Part shown: in pieces, positions 1-8,305 of the stretch
How positions within the stretch are numbered: the first letter of the stretch is position 1
Layout: each line of letters opens with the position of its first letter
NCBI GenBank assembly: GCA_963710665.1
Contig: CAVQBC010000006.1
Span: 772,546-836,545 of the forward strand
Direction of reading: 5' to 3'
From: CAVQBC01 sp963710665
GTDB lineage: Bacteria > Actinomycetota > Thermoleophilia > Solirubrobacterales > Solirubrobacteraceae
DNA: 64,000 nt
Position numbers and translations under genes: made by a program
Notes under the pieces: generated by a model
What the model was told of the DNA's origin: nothing
Databases searched by the model: none
What the model saw: the letters and a program-made list of their open reading frames with translations, nothing else

Positions 1-1
1 C

Positions 2-574
2 CGTGCCGCGGCGTCGGCGCCGCACGGCCCGCTCCCCGAGGGCGCCTACCCCGGGACGTGCCTGCGGCTGACCGACGCCCAGCGCGAGCGCAAGCGCGCC
101 GGCGGCCGGCCGCCCGCGCTGCGCGTGCGCGCCGGCGCCGCCCACGTGACGTTCGCCGACCGGCTGCACGGCGAGGTCGAGGGCGTCGTCGACGACTTCG
201 TCATCCGCCGCAACGACGGGGCGACCGCCTACAACCTCGCGGTGGTGGTCGACGACGCCTGGCAGGGCATCGGCGAGGTGGTGCGGGGCGACGACCTGCT
301 CGACTCGACGCCCCGCCAGCTCTTCCTCGCGCGGCTGCTCGGGCTGCCCGAGCCGGCCTTCGCGCACGTGCCGCTCGTGCTCGGCCCGGACGGGGCGCGG
401 CTGGCCAAGCGCCATGGCTCGGTGACGCTGCGCGAGGTCGACGCCGGGGAGGCCGTCGCGTGGATGGCGCGGACGCTGGACCGGCCGGACGCGCGGACCG
501 CGCACGAGCTGCTCGGCGGGTTCGACCCGGCCGCGCTGCCGCGCGAGCCGACCCGCCTCAGGGGACTCGACTAG
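2..574 (+). CDS. gluQ: Glutamyl-Q tRNA(Asp) synthetase, C-terminal part (cut by window edge)
   Basis: Seen: the frame is open from base 2, so the N-terminus and HIGH motif lie outside the window. What remains begins before a YPGTC segment, the downstream half of the zinc site of this family, and contains LAKRHGSVTLRE, the KMSK-equivalent loop of GluQRS-type enzymes. It ends soon after, without the anticodon-binding domain of true GluRS. Family knowledge: these enzymes charge glutamate onto queuosine at position 34 of tRNA(Asp). The stop overlaps the 3' end of the convergent peptidase gene by 17 bases. The family call is firm; the gene symbol rests on the short C-terminus and the KRHG loop. 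Confidence 0.85.
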   Translation, partial: RAAASAPHGPLPEGAYPGTCLRLTDAQRERKRAGGRPPALRVRAGAAHVTFADRLHGEVEGVVDDFVIRRNDGATAYNLAVVVDDAWQGIGEVVRGDDLLDSTPRQLFLARLLGLPEPAFAHVPLVLGPDGARLAKRHGSVTLREVDAGEAVAWMARTLDRPDARTAHELLGGFDPAALPREPTRLRGLD

Positions 575-1466
575 CAGGCTCGGGCCCGACGGCGGCGAGG
601 ACGGTGCCGTCCGGGGTGACCCAGGCGCGGCTCATCGCGCCGGTGGTGAACGGGAGGGCGAGCGCGCCGGCGGCGTCGACGGCGATGAGCCCGCCGGTGC
701 CGCCGTGGCGCGCCATGCCCGCGAGCGCGCGCTCCGCGGCCTCGGCGAGCGGGAGGCCGGCGTGGCGCATGAGGGCGTCGACCTCGTGCGCGACCGCGGC
801 GCGGATGATCGGCTCGCCGTCGCCCGTGCAGGACACGGCCGCGGTCTCGGCCGCCGCCCACGTGCCGGCGCCGAGCAGAGGCGAGTCGCCGACGCGGCCG
901 GGCGGCTTGGCCGGGCGCCCGCCGGTGGAGGTCGCGGACGCGATGCGCCCCGCGCCGTCGAGCGCGACGGCGCCGACCGTCCCACCCGTCCCCGGCGGGG
1001 GCGCCGGCGCGCGTGTGCGCTCCAGGCGCGCGCGGGCCTCGTCGGTGACGAACCACGCCGGCGGCCGGCGCTCGAGGCCCTGCTCCTCCGCGAACCTCGA
1101 CGCGCCGTCGCCCACGAGCAGCACCGCGCGGCCGTCGGCGAGCACGGCGCGGGCGGCGCGTACCGGGTTGCGGACGTCGCGGACCGCCGCGACCGCCCCC
1201 GCCGCCCCGGTGGTGCCGTCCGCGATCGCGGCGTCCATCGCGACGGTCCCGTCGGCCGACAGCGCGGACCCGCGGCCGGCGTTGAAGTGGGGATCGTCCT
1301 CGAGCGCGACGACGGCCGCCTCGACCGCCGCGAGCGCGTCGCCGCCCGCGAGCAGGACCGCGTGCCCCGCGCGTGCCGCGGCGGCCACGCCCGCGCGCAG
1401 CGCCTCCTCGCGCTCGGGAGCCGGCGCCGGGCCGGCCCCGCCGTGGACGGCGAGGGCGAGTGGCAC
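558..1466 (-). CDS. Isoaspartyl peptidase / type 2 L-asparaginase (Ntn hydrolase)
   Basis: A 302-residue protein with the plant-type asparaginase pattern: AVHGGAG at the N-terminus (residues 6-12), FNAGRGSALS near 61-70, and the autocleavage site GTVGAVALD, where Thr163 should become the N-terminal nucleophile of the beta subunit. A second glycine-rich block (GDSPLLGAGTWA) follows. Known role: cytoplasmic hydrolysis of isoaspartyl dipeptides and asparagine. Its 3' end overlaps gluQ tail-to-tail. It starts only 3 bases after the stop of the coiled-coil gene upstream, so the two may be co-transcribed. All expected motifs are present. Confidence 0.9.
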   Translation of the reverse strand: MPLALAVHGGAGPAPAPEREEALRAGVAAAARAGHAVLLAGGDALAAVEAAVVALEDDPHFNAGRGSALSADGTVAMDAAIADGTTGAAGAVAAVRDVRNPVRAARAVLADGRAVLLVGDGASRFAEEQGLERRPPAWFVTDEARARLERTRAPAPPPGTGGTVGAVALDGAGRIASATSTGGRPAKPPGRVGDSPLLGAGTWAAAETAAVSCTGDGEPIIRAAVAHEVDALMRHAGLPLAEAAERALAGMARHGGTGGLIAVDAAGALALPFTTGAMSRAWVTPDGTVLAAVGPEPASRVP

Positions 1467-1469
1467 GGA

Positions 1470-3440
1470 CTAGGCGACGCTCGAGACGATGATCGCGAGC
1501 GCGATCAGCAGGATCGCGAGCAGCACCAGCGCGATCGCGCGGATCGCCCACACGCCCACCGCGGAGCGCTCGGCGTCGCGCGAGCGGCGGGCGGACCGGG
1601 CGCCCGCGTCGTAGTCGGGCGCGCGCCGCGCCGAGCGCGACCGCGTCCGCACGGGCGCCTCGAACGTGTCGCTGGTCGTCGCGGTGTCGTTGCCGTCCGT
1701 CGTGGCCCCGGAGTCGGAGCGCCCGCCGGTCAGCCGCGTGAGCTGCCCGACCGCGCGCTCGGCGGTCTCGGTGACCGCGCGGGTCAGCTTCGCCGTGCGG
1801 GGCTCGTCGGCGCCGGCGCTCGGCTGGGTCGGCGGCCCGCTCACGGCCGCCGGCGCCTGCGGCGGCGGGACCGCGGGCTGCGGGCGCGCGGTGCGGGTCG
1901 CGCCGCGGTCGGTGGACTCGACGTCGGGAAGGGTGCTGCCGAGCGGCGAGAGGCGGCCGGAGACGACCGTGGGCGCGGAGTCCCCGCCGTTCTCCGTCGC
2001 GGCCGCGAGCTGCTTCTGGAGCACGGCGTTGCGGCGCTTGAGCTCGTCGAGCTCGGTGGCGAGGCGTGCGCGCTCGGTCGCCGCGGCGTCACGCTCGGCC
2101 ATGATCCGGTCGCGCTCGCCGTCCTCGCCGTGGCGCTCCGAGATGACGCTGTCCCGCTCGGACGTCACCGCGTCGCGCTCGCTGACCGCGCGGTCGCGCT
2201 CGCCCACCGCCGCGTCCCGCTCGCCCAGCGCCGCGTCGCGCTCGCCCACCGCGGAGTCGCGCGCGGTCAGCGCCTCGTCGCGCGCGCCGATCGCCTCGTC
2301 GCGCTGGGCGATCAGCGCGTTCCAGTTCTCGATCATCTCGTTGCGCTCGCGGTTGGCCTCGTCGCGCTCGGCGATGAGCTTCTCGCGCATCTCCCGGATC
2401 TCCTCGCGCGTCGGCACGCCGGAGCGCTCGCCCTCGGCGCGCGCCGCCGCGAGGCGCTCGAGGGTGCTCGCCTGCTCGGCCTTCAGGCGCTTGTGCTTGT
2501 CGTGCTCGTCGGCGAAGCGGACCTGCCAGACGCCGATCTCCTCCTTCAGGCGCTGGGCCTCGCGGGCGTGGCTCTCGCGCGCCTCGCCGAGGTCGCGCTG
2601 CGCGGCGGCGAGCTGCTCGCTCAGGCCGGCGGCCTCCTCGCGCGCGCGGCCGAGCGCGCCCTCGGTCTCCTCCGCGGCCTCCGCGAACTCGCCGCGCAGC
2701 TGGTCGATCTCGGTGCGCGCGGCATGCAGGTCGTGCTCGAGCTGCTCCCGGGAGGCGGCCAGCTCCGACCGCGCCTGCTGCAGCTCGTCGAGGTCGCGGC
2801 GCAGCCGCGCCTCCGCGGCCTCGGCCGCCTCGGCGAGGCGCTGGCGCTCCACCCGTTCCTGGGCGACGTGGCGGGCGGCCTCCGCCTGCGCCTCCTCGGC
2901 GTCCTCGCGTGCCGAGGCCAGCGCCGCGCGCACGCGCCACAGCTCGGCCTCGAGCTCGTCGACGGCCTCCTCCGGGGGCGGCTCGGTGGGCCCGGCCACG
3001 GGCGGGGACGGCTTGTCGAGCGGCACCGGGTCGGATGCGACGGCGGGGACCGCAGGCGGGTCCTCCCGGGCCCACGTGATGCGCTCCTGCCGCTCCTCGG
3101 CGGGAGGCGGCTGCTCGGCCCGCCGGCGGCGCGGCAGCCGCGGCGGCGGCAGGTCGATGACCAGGTTGCGGCCGACCTCGAGCTCGGCGGCGCCCACCCC
3201 GGTCCGCTCCCCGCTCCACGGGAACGCGGCGACCCACGGGGTGTCCTCGACCGCCGGCCACGGCTTGTGGTCGAGCAGCGCGACGAGGCGGCGGCGGTCC
3301 TCGCCGACCTGCACCGAGAGCACCGGGCGCACGAAGCGCCGGCCCTTGAGCCCGTACCAGCGCCCCATCACCTCGAGGCGGTCCGCCTCCGTCCACTCGA
3401 AGCGCTCGACCTCGAAGCCGACCTCGCGCCGCCCGGGCAT
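1470..3440 (-). CDS. Tail-anchored coiled-coil protein of unknown function
   Basis: 656 residues, family not recognised. Three parts are visible. Residues 1-110 form a globular domain rich in Trp and Arg (WYGLKGRRF, PWVAAFPW). About 160-490 is a long Glu/Arg/Ala coiled coil that passes into near-perfect seven-residue repeats of the ERDAAxG kind around 380-440. A Pro/Ser/Thr linker follows, and a single hydrophobic segment occupies the last 25 residues (IALVLLAILLIALAIIV). With no N-terminal signal this is the topology of a tail-anchored cytoplasmic protein. The next gene downstream starts 3 bases later and a small membrane protein lies 63 bases upstream. A scaffold or cell-shape role is only a guess. 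Confidence 0.8.
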   Translation of the reverse strand: MPGRREVGFEVERFEWTEADRLEVMGRWYGLKGRRFVRPVLSVQVGEDRRRLVALLDHKPWPAVEDTPWVAAFPWSGERTGVGAAELEVGRNLVIDLPPPRLPRRRRAEQPPPAEERQERITWAREDPPAVPAVASDPVPLDKPSPPVAGPTEPPPEEAVDELEAELWRVRAALASAREDAEEAQAEAARHVAQERVERQRLAEAAEAAEARLRRDLDELQQARSELAASREQLEHDLHAARTEIDQLRGEFAEAAEETEGALGRAREEAAGLSEQLAAAQRDLGEARESHAREAQRLKEEIGVWQVRFADEHDKHKRLKAEQASTLERLAAARAEGERSGVPTREEIREMREKLIAERDEANRERNEMIENWNALIAQRDEAIGARDEALTARDSAVGERDAALGERDAAVGERDRAVSERDAVTSERDSVISERHGEDGERDRIMAERDAAATERARLATELDELKRRNAVLQKQLAAATENGGDSAPTVVSGRLSPLGSTLPDVESTDRGATRTARPQPAVPPPQAPAAVSGPPTQPSAGADEPRTAKLTRAVTETAERAVGQLTRLTGGRSDSGATTDGNDTATTSDTFEAPVRTRSRSARRAPDYDAGARSARRSRDAERSAVGVWAIRAIALVLLAILLIALAIIVSSVA

Positions 3441-3503
3441 CAGCTCGATTCGCCTTCCCGATCCGGCTTGCTCTCATGGGCGGCAGCGTCGGAGCCGCGC
3501 TCC

Positions 3504-4184
3504 TCACGGCGCTCGGTGCCGAGCAGCGGCCCGCCGCGGCTCGGCCGGGGATCCGGCGGGTCGAGCGGCTGGGTCGCGAGGTCGAGCCGCTGTCTCGCCC
3601 GGCCGGCCCGCGGGTGCTCCTCGGGGGCCTCGGCCTGCTTCGGCGGCCCGCGCGGCGTCCCGGGCGTCGTTGCGCGCGTTGCCGGACGCCTCAGCCCACG
3701 GCTCCCGCTCCTCGGCGGGCCCGTCGGCCCCCGCGCGCTCGCCCTCGCGACGCGCGTCCACGGCCGCCACGCGCCGCCGCGGGTCGCGCCGCTCGACCTC
3801 CACCGCGAAGCGGACGCTCCCGAAGGTGAGGATGGTGCCGGCGACCATCACGCCGGCCCCGGCCAGAGCGAGCCACCCGCCGGTCCCGCGCTCGGTGTCC
3901 GCGGCCGCCGGCGGCGGGTCCAGGAGCTGCGAGGCGACGATCACGACCACCGCGCCGACCGTGACCGGCAGCCACGCGCGGTCGATGTAGGCGAGCTCGG
4001 GCGCGAGCAGCCCCAGCGCGGCGGCGAGGGCGGCGACGGCGAGCGCGGTGAGGAGCACGTCGAAGACCTCGAACGCGTCCCAGGCGGTGATGCCGGGGAT
4101 GTACCACTCGAGGAAGAGGCTGACCAGCAGCACGATGGCTCCGAGCGCCACGAGTGCCGGCCCAGCTTCGAATCTGCGCGTCAT
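3504..4184 (-). CDS. Four-helix membrane protein with charged cytoplasmic tail, unknown function
   Basis: The start at 4184 is chosen because GGGAG lies just upstream, although the frame stays open further. The 226-residue product has four hydrophobic segments in its first ~130 residues (ALVALGAIVLLVSLFLEW, VLLTALAVAALAAALGLL, VTVGAVVVIVASQLL, LALAGAGVMVAGTILTF). A ~100-residue Arg/Ala/Glu/Pro-rich tail follows and is probably disordered. It lies 63 bases upstream of the tail-anchored coiled-coil gene on the same strand, so the two likely form an operon and may act at the same membrane site. No catalytic motif is visible. Confidence 0.7.
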   Translation of the reverse strand: MTRRFEAGPALVALGAIVLLVSLFLEWYIPGITAWDAFEVFDVLLTALAVAALAAALGLLAPELAYIDRAWLPVTVGAVVVIVASQLLDPPPAAADTERGTGGWLALAGAGVMVAGTILTFGSVRFAVEVERRDPRRRVAAVDARREGERAGADGPAEEREPWAEASGNARNDARDAARAAEAGRGPRGAPAGRPGETAARPRDPAARPAGSPAEPRRAAARHRAP

Positions 4185-4295
4185 GGTCTCCCGTCCATTC
4201 GGCTGCACACGCGTAGATGGTGGCACGCAGAGTGGTCATCGGCGGCACGAAAGCGTGCGGCACGTACCCTGGGTGGGAGCCGACCAGGAGCCGCG

Positions 4296-4829
4296 ATGAC
4301 CGCCGTGCGGGAGGCGCGGGGGGCCGATCTGCCCGCCGTCGTCGCCATCTACAACCAGGGGATCGCCGAGCGCCAGGCCACCTTCGAGACCAGCCCGCGG
4401 GTGCCGGCCGACCTCGAGCCCTGGCTCGACGGGCCGCCGTTCCTCGTCGCCGAGCGCGAAGGCCGCGTCGTGGGGTTCGCGCGGGTGAGCCCCACCTCGG
4501 ACCGGAGCGTGTACGCCGGCGTCGGCGAGTACACCGTCTACGTGGAGCGCGGCCTGCGCGGCGAGGGTGTCGGCCTGCGGCTGCTGAGCGCAGTCGTCGC
4601 CGAGGCCGAGCGACGGGGCTTCTACAAGCTGATCAGCCGCATCTTTGCCACCAATGCGGCGAGCCGCGCCCTGGCGCGCTCGGCGGGGTTCCGCGAGGTG
4701 GGGATCCAGGAGCGCCACGGCCGCCTCGACGGCGAGTGGCACGACTGCGTGCTGGTCGAGTCGCTGATCGGCGAGGCCGCGCTCTCAGGGCACGACGGCC
4801 GCGTCAGGCGCTCACCAGCAGCCCGGTGA
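4296..4829 (+). CDS. GNAT N-acetyltransferase, phosphinothricin acetyltransferase-like
   Basis: 177 residues with the PAT/Bar/MnaT signature: an N-terminal IYNQGIAERQATFE segment, the acetyl-CoA loop RGEGVGLRLLSAVV (R/Q-x-x-G-x-G/A), and FATNAASRALARSAGFREVG near the C-terminus. Known family members acetylate the amino group of amino acids or phosphinothricin-like compounds. GGAG about 6 bases before the ATG supports the start. Its 3' end overlaps the 3' end of the ZIP gene on the other strand by 26 bases. The substrate cannot be read from the sequence. Confidence 0.85.
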   Translation: MTAVREARGADLPAVVAIYNQGIAERQATFETSPRVPADLEPWLDGPPFLVAEREGRVVGFARVSPTSDRSVYAGVGEYTVYVERGLRGEGVGLRLLSAVVAEAERRGFYKLISRIFATNAASRALARSAGFREVGIQERHGRLDGEWHDCVLVESLIGEAALSGHDGRVRRSPAAR

Positions 4830-6012
4830 GGTAGAGCGCGAGCGCGCCGGCCGCGATCCCGCCGACGGTCGCGGGATCGAGGGCGCGGCCGCTCGAGTCG
4901 CGCAGCGAGGGGGCGATCTGCACCGCGACCTGCACGACGGCGCCCACGCCGACACCGAGCAGGAAGGCGGACAGCTCCGCGTTGTTGACCGAGGCGCCGA
5001 CCAGCGCCCCGGCGATCGCCGGGGCGCCGGCCACGACCCCGAGCCCCAGCAGACGCAGCAGCGTCGGGCGCTCGCGGGCCAGCGGGGCGACCACCGCCAC
5101 GCCCTCGGTGGTGTTCTGCAGGGCGAAGCCGACGACGAGGAACGCCCCGAGGGCCAGCTCGCCGACGGCGTACGCGGAGCCGATCGCGAGCCCCTCCCCC
5201 AGGTTGTGCAGCCCGATCCCGATGGAGATCATCAGCGCCAGGCGCATCCCGCCGGCGCCGCCGGACTCCGCCCGCTCGCGCCGGCCGCGCAGGTAGCGGT
5301 CGAGCCCGGTGAGCGCCAGGAAGGCCAGCCCGGCGCCGAGGAACACGAGCTCCGGCCCGCCGAAGGCCCCCGAGGACTCCGAGGCGAGCTCGATGCCCTC
5401 GAGCGTGCCGTCGATGGCCAGGAAGCCCAGCAGCCCGACGGTGAGCGCGAGCAGGACCCGGATCCACTGCGAGCCCGCGCGCCGCATGACCGGGAGGAAC
5501 AGCATCCCGAGCACCACCGGGACGATGCCCACGTAGGTCCCGAGCAGCGCCATGATCCCGAAGAACCTCCCGTCGTCGGCGGGCGTCTCGACCGCCGCGG
5601 GGATCTCATGCTCGATCACGAGCCCGGACGAGGTGACCATCGAGACGAGGTAGGGCGAGCCGCTCTGCCACGGGTAGTCGAGCTCCAGGCGCTGCTTGCC
5701 CAGGCGGCCGATCGTGCCGGACTCGCCGCGCACGTCCACGTAGGCGTCGTTGACGAACACCTGCGCGACGTGCACGGGATCGGGACCCGTGTTGCGCACG
5801 GTCAGCTCGATCGAGCCGGGCGCGAGCTCGGTGCGCTCCACCGCGAGCTCCTCGACCGGCGGGCCGGCGCGCTCGGGCAGCGTCCCGCCGCCGAACACGG
5901 CCAGCGAGATCAGGACGCCGGCGATGATCGCCACGGCGCCGAGCCCGAGCAGCCACGCGGGCGCTCCAGACTTCGATCGCCCGCGCACGTCGTCCGGCGT
6001 GCCGGCCTCCAT
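4804..6012 (-). CDS. ZIP-family divalent metal transporter with extracytoplasmic domain
   Basis: 402 residues. A first membrane helix (about 17-40) is followed by a ~100-residue extracytoplasmic beta-rich segment (IELTVRNTGPDPVHV) and then a ZIP core of seven to eight helices. The helix-IV motif HNLGEGLAIG is intact. The matching helix-V motif reads QNTTEG, so the histidine of the usual HNxxEG is replaced by Gln. The ATG shares one base with the stop of the multicopper oxidase (TGATG), a translational-coupling arrangement. Family role: metal entry into the cytoplasm. Coupling to an oxidase suggests uptake of an oxidised or re-reduced metal such as Fe, Mn or Cu (inference). Confidence 0.85.
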   Translation of the reverse strand: MEAGTPDDVRGRSKSGAPAWLLGLGAVAIIAGVLISLAVFGGGTLPERAGPPVEELAVERTELAPGSIELTVRNTGPDPVHVAQVFVNDAYVDVRGESGTIGRLGKQRLELDYPWQSGSPYLVSMVTSSGLVIEHEIPAAVETPADDGRFFGIMALLGTYVGIVPVVLGMLFLPVMRRAGSQWIRVLLALTVGLLGFLAIDGTLEGIELASESSGAFGGPELVFLGAGLAFLALTGLDRYLRGRRERAESGGAGGMRLALMISIGIGLHNLGEGLAIGSAYAVGELALGAFLVVGFALQNTTEGVAVVAPLARERPTLLRLLGLGVVAGAPAIAGALVGASVNNAELSAFLLGVGVGAVVQVAVQIAPSLRDSSGRALDPATVGGIAAGALALYLTGLLVSA

Positions 6013-7073
6013 CAGGAGGCCACCTCGAAGAAGCCCATCCAGCCGAGCTCGGCGAACTCGGTCTTGTGCGCGTGGAACATGAAGGCGCCCTCGTGGGGGA
6101 ACTTCAGCTCGCAGATCCCGCGCTGCCCCTGGCCCTGGACGATCGTGTCGGTGAACTCGACCGGCTGGAGGCTCGTCCCCGTCGGGTAGTAGTGGAAGAA
6201 GTTCCCGTGGACGTGGAACGAGTTGATCGGGTCGTACTCGAGGATGTTGGCCAGGTAGATCCGCACCAGCTCGCCGCGCCGGACCTGGATCGGCGTGCCC
6301 GCGTAGTGGAACGGGATGCCGTTGACCGCGTAGAGCTGGTTGCCCTCGGCGTCGAAGGTCGTGTTGTAGCCGTGCTGGACCATGACCATCTCGTCGGCGT
6401 CCGGCCGGCCCTGGCGCGGGTCGACGATGAAGGTGCCGTACATCCCCCGGGCGATGTGCTCCGCCAGCGGCCCGACGTGGCAGTGGTAGAGGTGCAGCCC
6501 GAACGGCTCGGCCTCGAACTCGTAGACGGTGCTCCCACCCGGCTGGATCACGCCGGCGCCGTGCCCGGGGACGCCGTCCATCTCGGCCGGGTGGATCCCG
6601 TGGAAGTGCATCGTGTGCGGGTGCTCGGAGCCGTTGACGAAGCGCACGCGGAGCAGGTCCCCTTCGCGGCAGCGGAGCGTCGGCCCGGGGATCCGGCCGT
6701 TGAACGTCCACGCCGGGAACTTGACGCCCGGCGCGACCTCGACCTCCTTGTCGGTGGCGACGACCTCCCACTCGCGAACCGTGCGCCCGCTCGCCAGCCG
6801 GCGGGTCCTGCCGTAGTCGAAGTCGCGCAGGATCTCGGTCGGGTCGAACCCGTTGGCGCGATGGTCGACGGCCGTGCCGGCCCGGAACATCGGCCCGTCG
6901 ACGCCGCCGCCGTGCTTCATCGGCGCCGGCTGCCCGCCGCCGCCGTGGTGGCCCCCGTGGTGCTCCTGCGCGGCCGCCGGACCCGCCGCCAGCGCACGCG
7001 CGCCGAGCGCCGCGCCGGCCGCGGAGACGACCGCGCCGCCCATCAGGAAGTCGCGCCGGGATGAACCAGGCAT
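6012..7073 (-). CDS. Two-domain multicopper oxidase, Tat-exported
   Basis: Start taken at 7073, giving 353 residues that open with a twin-arginine signal (SSRRDFLMGG, then a hydrophobic Ala-rich stretch). In-frame codons further upstream exist and the ribosome site is weak. Two cupredoxin domains carry four His-x-His pairs: HFH, HCH, HVH and HAH. Domain 1 also holds HCH...EHIARGM, a type 1 copper Cys-His-Met set resembling nitrite reductase. Four His-x-His pairs indicate a complete trinuclear centre, so a laccase-like two-domain oxidase fits better than a nitrite reductase. A His/Gly-rich linker follows the signal. It is coupled to the ZIP gene and probably oxidises a metal or phenol outside the membrane. 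Confidence 0.85.
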   Translation of the reverse strand: MPGSSRRDFLMGGAVVSAAGAALGARALAAGPAAAQEHHGGHHGGGGQPAPMKHGGGVDGPMFRAGTAVDHRANGFDPTEILRDFDYGRTRRLASGRTVREWEVVATDKEVEVAPGVKFPAWTFNGRIPGPTLRCREGDLLRVRFVNGSEHPHTMHFHGIHPAEMDGVPGHGAGVIQPGGSTVYEFEAEPFGLHLYHCHVGPLAEHIARGMYGTFIVDPRQGRPDADEMVMVQHGYNTTFDAEGNQLYAVNGIPFHYAGTPIQVRRGELVRIYLANILEYDPINSFHVHGNFFHYYPTGTSLQPVEFTDTIVQGQGQRGICELKFPHEGAFMFHAHKTEFAELGWMGFFEVAS

Positions 7074-7169
7074 GAGGCGTAGCTTTTCATAGTTTTTGGC
7101 ATGCCGCAATTTCGCTTCCGAACGCACGAAACGTCAGAGCGCGGACCACGTACTCTGGCCGCGCAAAGA

Positions 7170-7196
7170 AAGGGCGCCCCGATGCGGGGCGCCCTT
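7170..7196 (-). terminator. Rho-independent-type terminator of the first LPFTG gene
   Basis: An 11-bp perfect stem (AAGGGCGCCCC / GGGGCGCCCTT) with a 5-base loop is followed on the minus strand by TTTCTTT. It lies 27 bases beyond the stop codon. The same stem reappears after the paralogous gene. Confidence 0.8.
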
Positions 7197-7222
7197 GCCA
7201 CTGCGCCGGTTGTCGTTGCGGT

Positions 7223-8065
7223 CTAGCTGTCCAGCAGCCGTCGGGCGGCGAGGGCACCGCCGATCAGGGCCACTCCCAGCAGCGCCAGCTCCCAGACCTC
7301 GAATCCCGTGAAGGGCAGGCTGCCCTTGGAGGGCTGCTCCACCTGCGCGGCGGGCTGCTCGGAGGCGGTCGCCGTCGCGGGGCGGGTCGAGCCGCCGGTG
7401 GGCGTCGCGTCGTCAGTGGCCGCCGCGGGGCGGGTCGAGCCGCCGGTGCGCGTCGCGTCGTCAGTGACCGTCGCGGGGCGGGTGGCGCCGGTGCCCGCGT
7501 GGGGGCGGATGCCGATGCCCGTCGCGGGGCGGGTGGCGCCGGTGCCCGCGTGGGGGCGGATGCCGATGCCAATCGCGGGGCGGGCGTGACCGGGCTTGGA
7601 CGCACCCGTCCAGTGGTGGTGCTTGCGGAACAGCTTGCAGAACACCTTGTCGCTGTGCGAGGGAGCGGCGGCCTTGATGATGCAGTGCCGCTTGAAGCGC
7701 TTGAGCGCCTCCTTGCCCTTGTAGTAGGCCGGAGAGACGTGGTCGTCGGTCTCCTCGCCCTCGTCCTCGTCGGCCACGTCGTCGATGTCCTCGTCGGCGG
7801 CCTTGTCGATGTGGTCGGCGGCCTTGTCGATCTTCTTCCCACCGAGCGCCTCGCCGACCTTCTCCGCGACGGGCGCCGGGGCCTCGACGACCGGAGCGGG
7901 CTCGGGGTCGGCGTCGGCCTGCGGCTTCGGCGGCAGCTGGACCGGAGGCGGCTCGTCGACGGCGATGCCGGCTGCGGGATCGTCGGCCTGGGCGACGCCC
8001 GCGAACGCCAGCGAGGCGACGGCGAGAGCAGTGGCGATGAACGTGCTGCTGATGGTCCTGGTCAT
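7223..8065 (-). CDS. LPFTG-anchored cell-wall protein (paralogue A)
   Basis: 280 residues. There is a Sec signal peptide (residues 1-27, ending VAQADD), then a Pro/Ala-rich segment, an acidic stretch (EDIDDVADEDEGEE), and a small conserved block with two cysteines (RFKRHC...KVFCKLFRKHHHW). Gly/Thr repeats (RPHAGTGATRPAT in tandem) follow. The C-terminus is LPFTG at 250, a hydrophobic helix and RR, the sortase sorting signal. The Cys block is shared with the paralogue upstream, so it is probably the functional domain. No sortase gene is in the window. The SD sequence GGGGGAAG precedes the ATG. Confidence 0.85.
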   Translation of the reverse strand: MTRTISSTFIATALAVASLAFAGVAQADDPAAGIAVDEPPPVQLPPKPQADADPEPAPVVEAPAPVAEKVGEALGGKKIDKAADHIDKAADEDIDDVADEDEGEETDDHVSPAYYKGKEALKRFKRHCIIKAAAPSHSDKVFCKLFRKHHHWTGASKPGHARPAIGIGIRPHAGTGATRPATGIGIRPHAGTGATRPATVTDDATRTGGSTRPAAATDDATPTGGSTRPATATASEQPAAQVEQPSKGSLPFTGFEVWELALLGVALIGGALAARRLLDS

Positions 8066-8175
8066 GTGACTTCCCCCTCTGGAAGTGATTCGCTGGAAGC
8101 AGTTTCCGGTGCATTTGCCGTGGCGGACAGAGATCCAAGGGGTGGTCGTCGCCCACCCTGCGCAACCACTTCGCA
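8066..8175 (-). promoter_or_regulatory. Duplicated structured 5' leader, copy 2
   Basis: The region upstream of paralogue A matches that upstream of paralogue B in order and partly in sequence: the SD block, a GGAA/TTCC inner stem, and a hairpin with six-bp GGGTGG/CCACCC arms (8140-8145 and 8153-8158), all beside TTGCGCAGGG. The arms are identical in both copies while the loops differ, which suggests the fold is maintained. It could be a leader RNA element or promoter/operator. I do not recognise a named riboswitch. Confidence 0.45.
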
Positions 8176-8248
8176 GGCGGAGGCGCGCAGACCGGCACCG
8201 CGGGCCTGCCAGGGGGAGCGCGGGGGGGCGAGGCTCCGGCCGCGCATA

Positions 8249-8279
8249 CGAAGGGCGCCCCGTCGAGGGGCGCCCTTCG
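8249..8279 (-). terminator. Terminator hairpin of the second LPFTG gene
   Basis: 13-bp perfect stem (CGAAGGGCGCCCC and complement) around a five-base loop, 27 bases past the stop of paralogue B. Nearly the same sequence as the terminator of paralogue A, so the terminators were duplicated with the genes. Confidence 0.75.
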
Positions 8280-8305
8280 CGCTGCGCCGGTTTGTCGGTG
8301 CCGGT

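Noticed and set aside
2080..2300. Regular short repeats suggesting a CRISPR-like array
   Set aside because: They are 21-bp codon repeats encoding the ERDAAxG heptads of the coiled-coil protein, with no unique spacers.
705..4829. A 1374-codon plus-strand open frame
   Set aside because: Only its last 177 codons (the GNAT protein) are real. The rest is Arg/Gly/Ala-rich sequence antisense to the peptidase and coiled-coil genes, caused by high GC content.
6012..7073. Copper nitrite reductase
   Set aside because: The type 1 copper motif is similar, but four His-x-His pairs imply a trinuclear centre, as in two-domain laccases.
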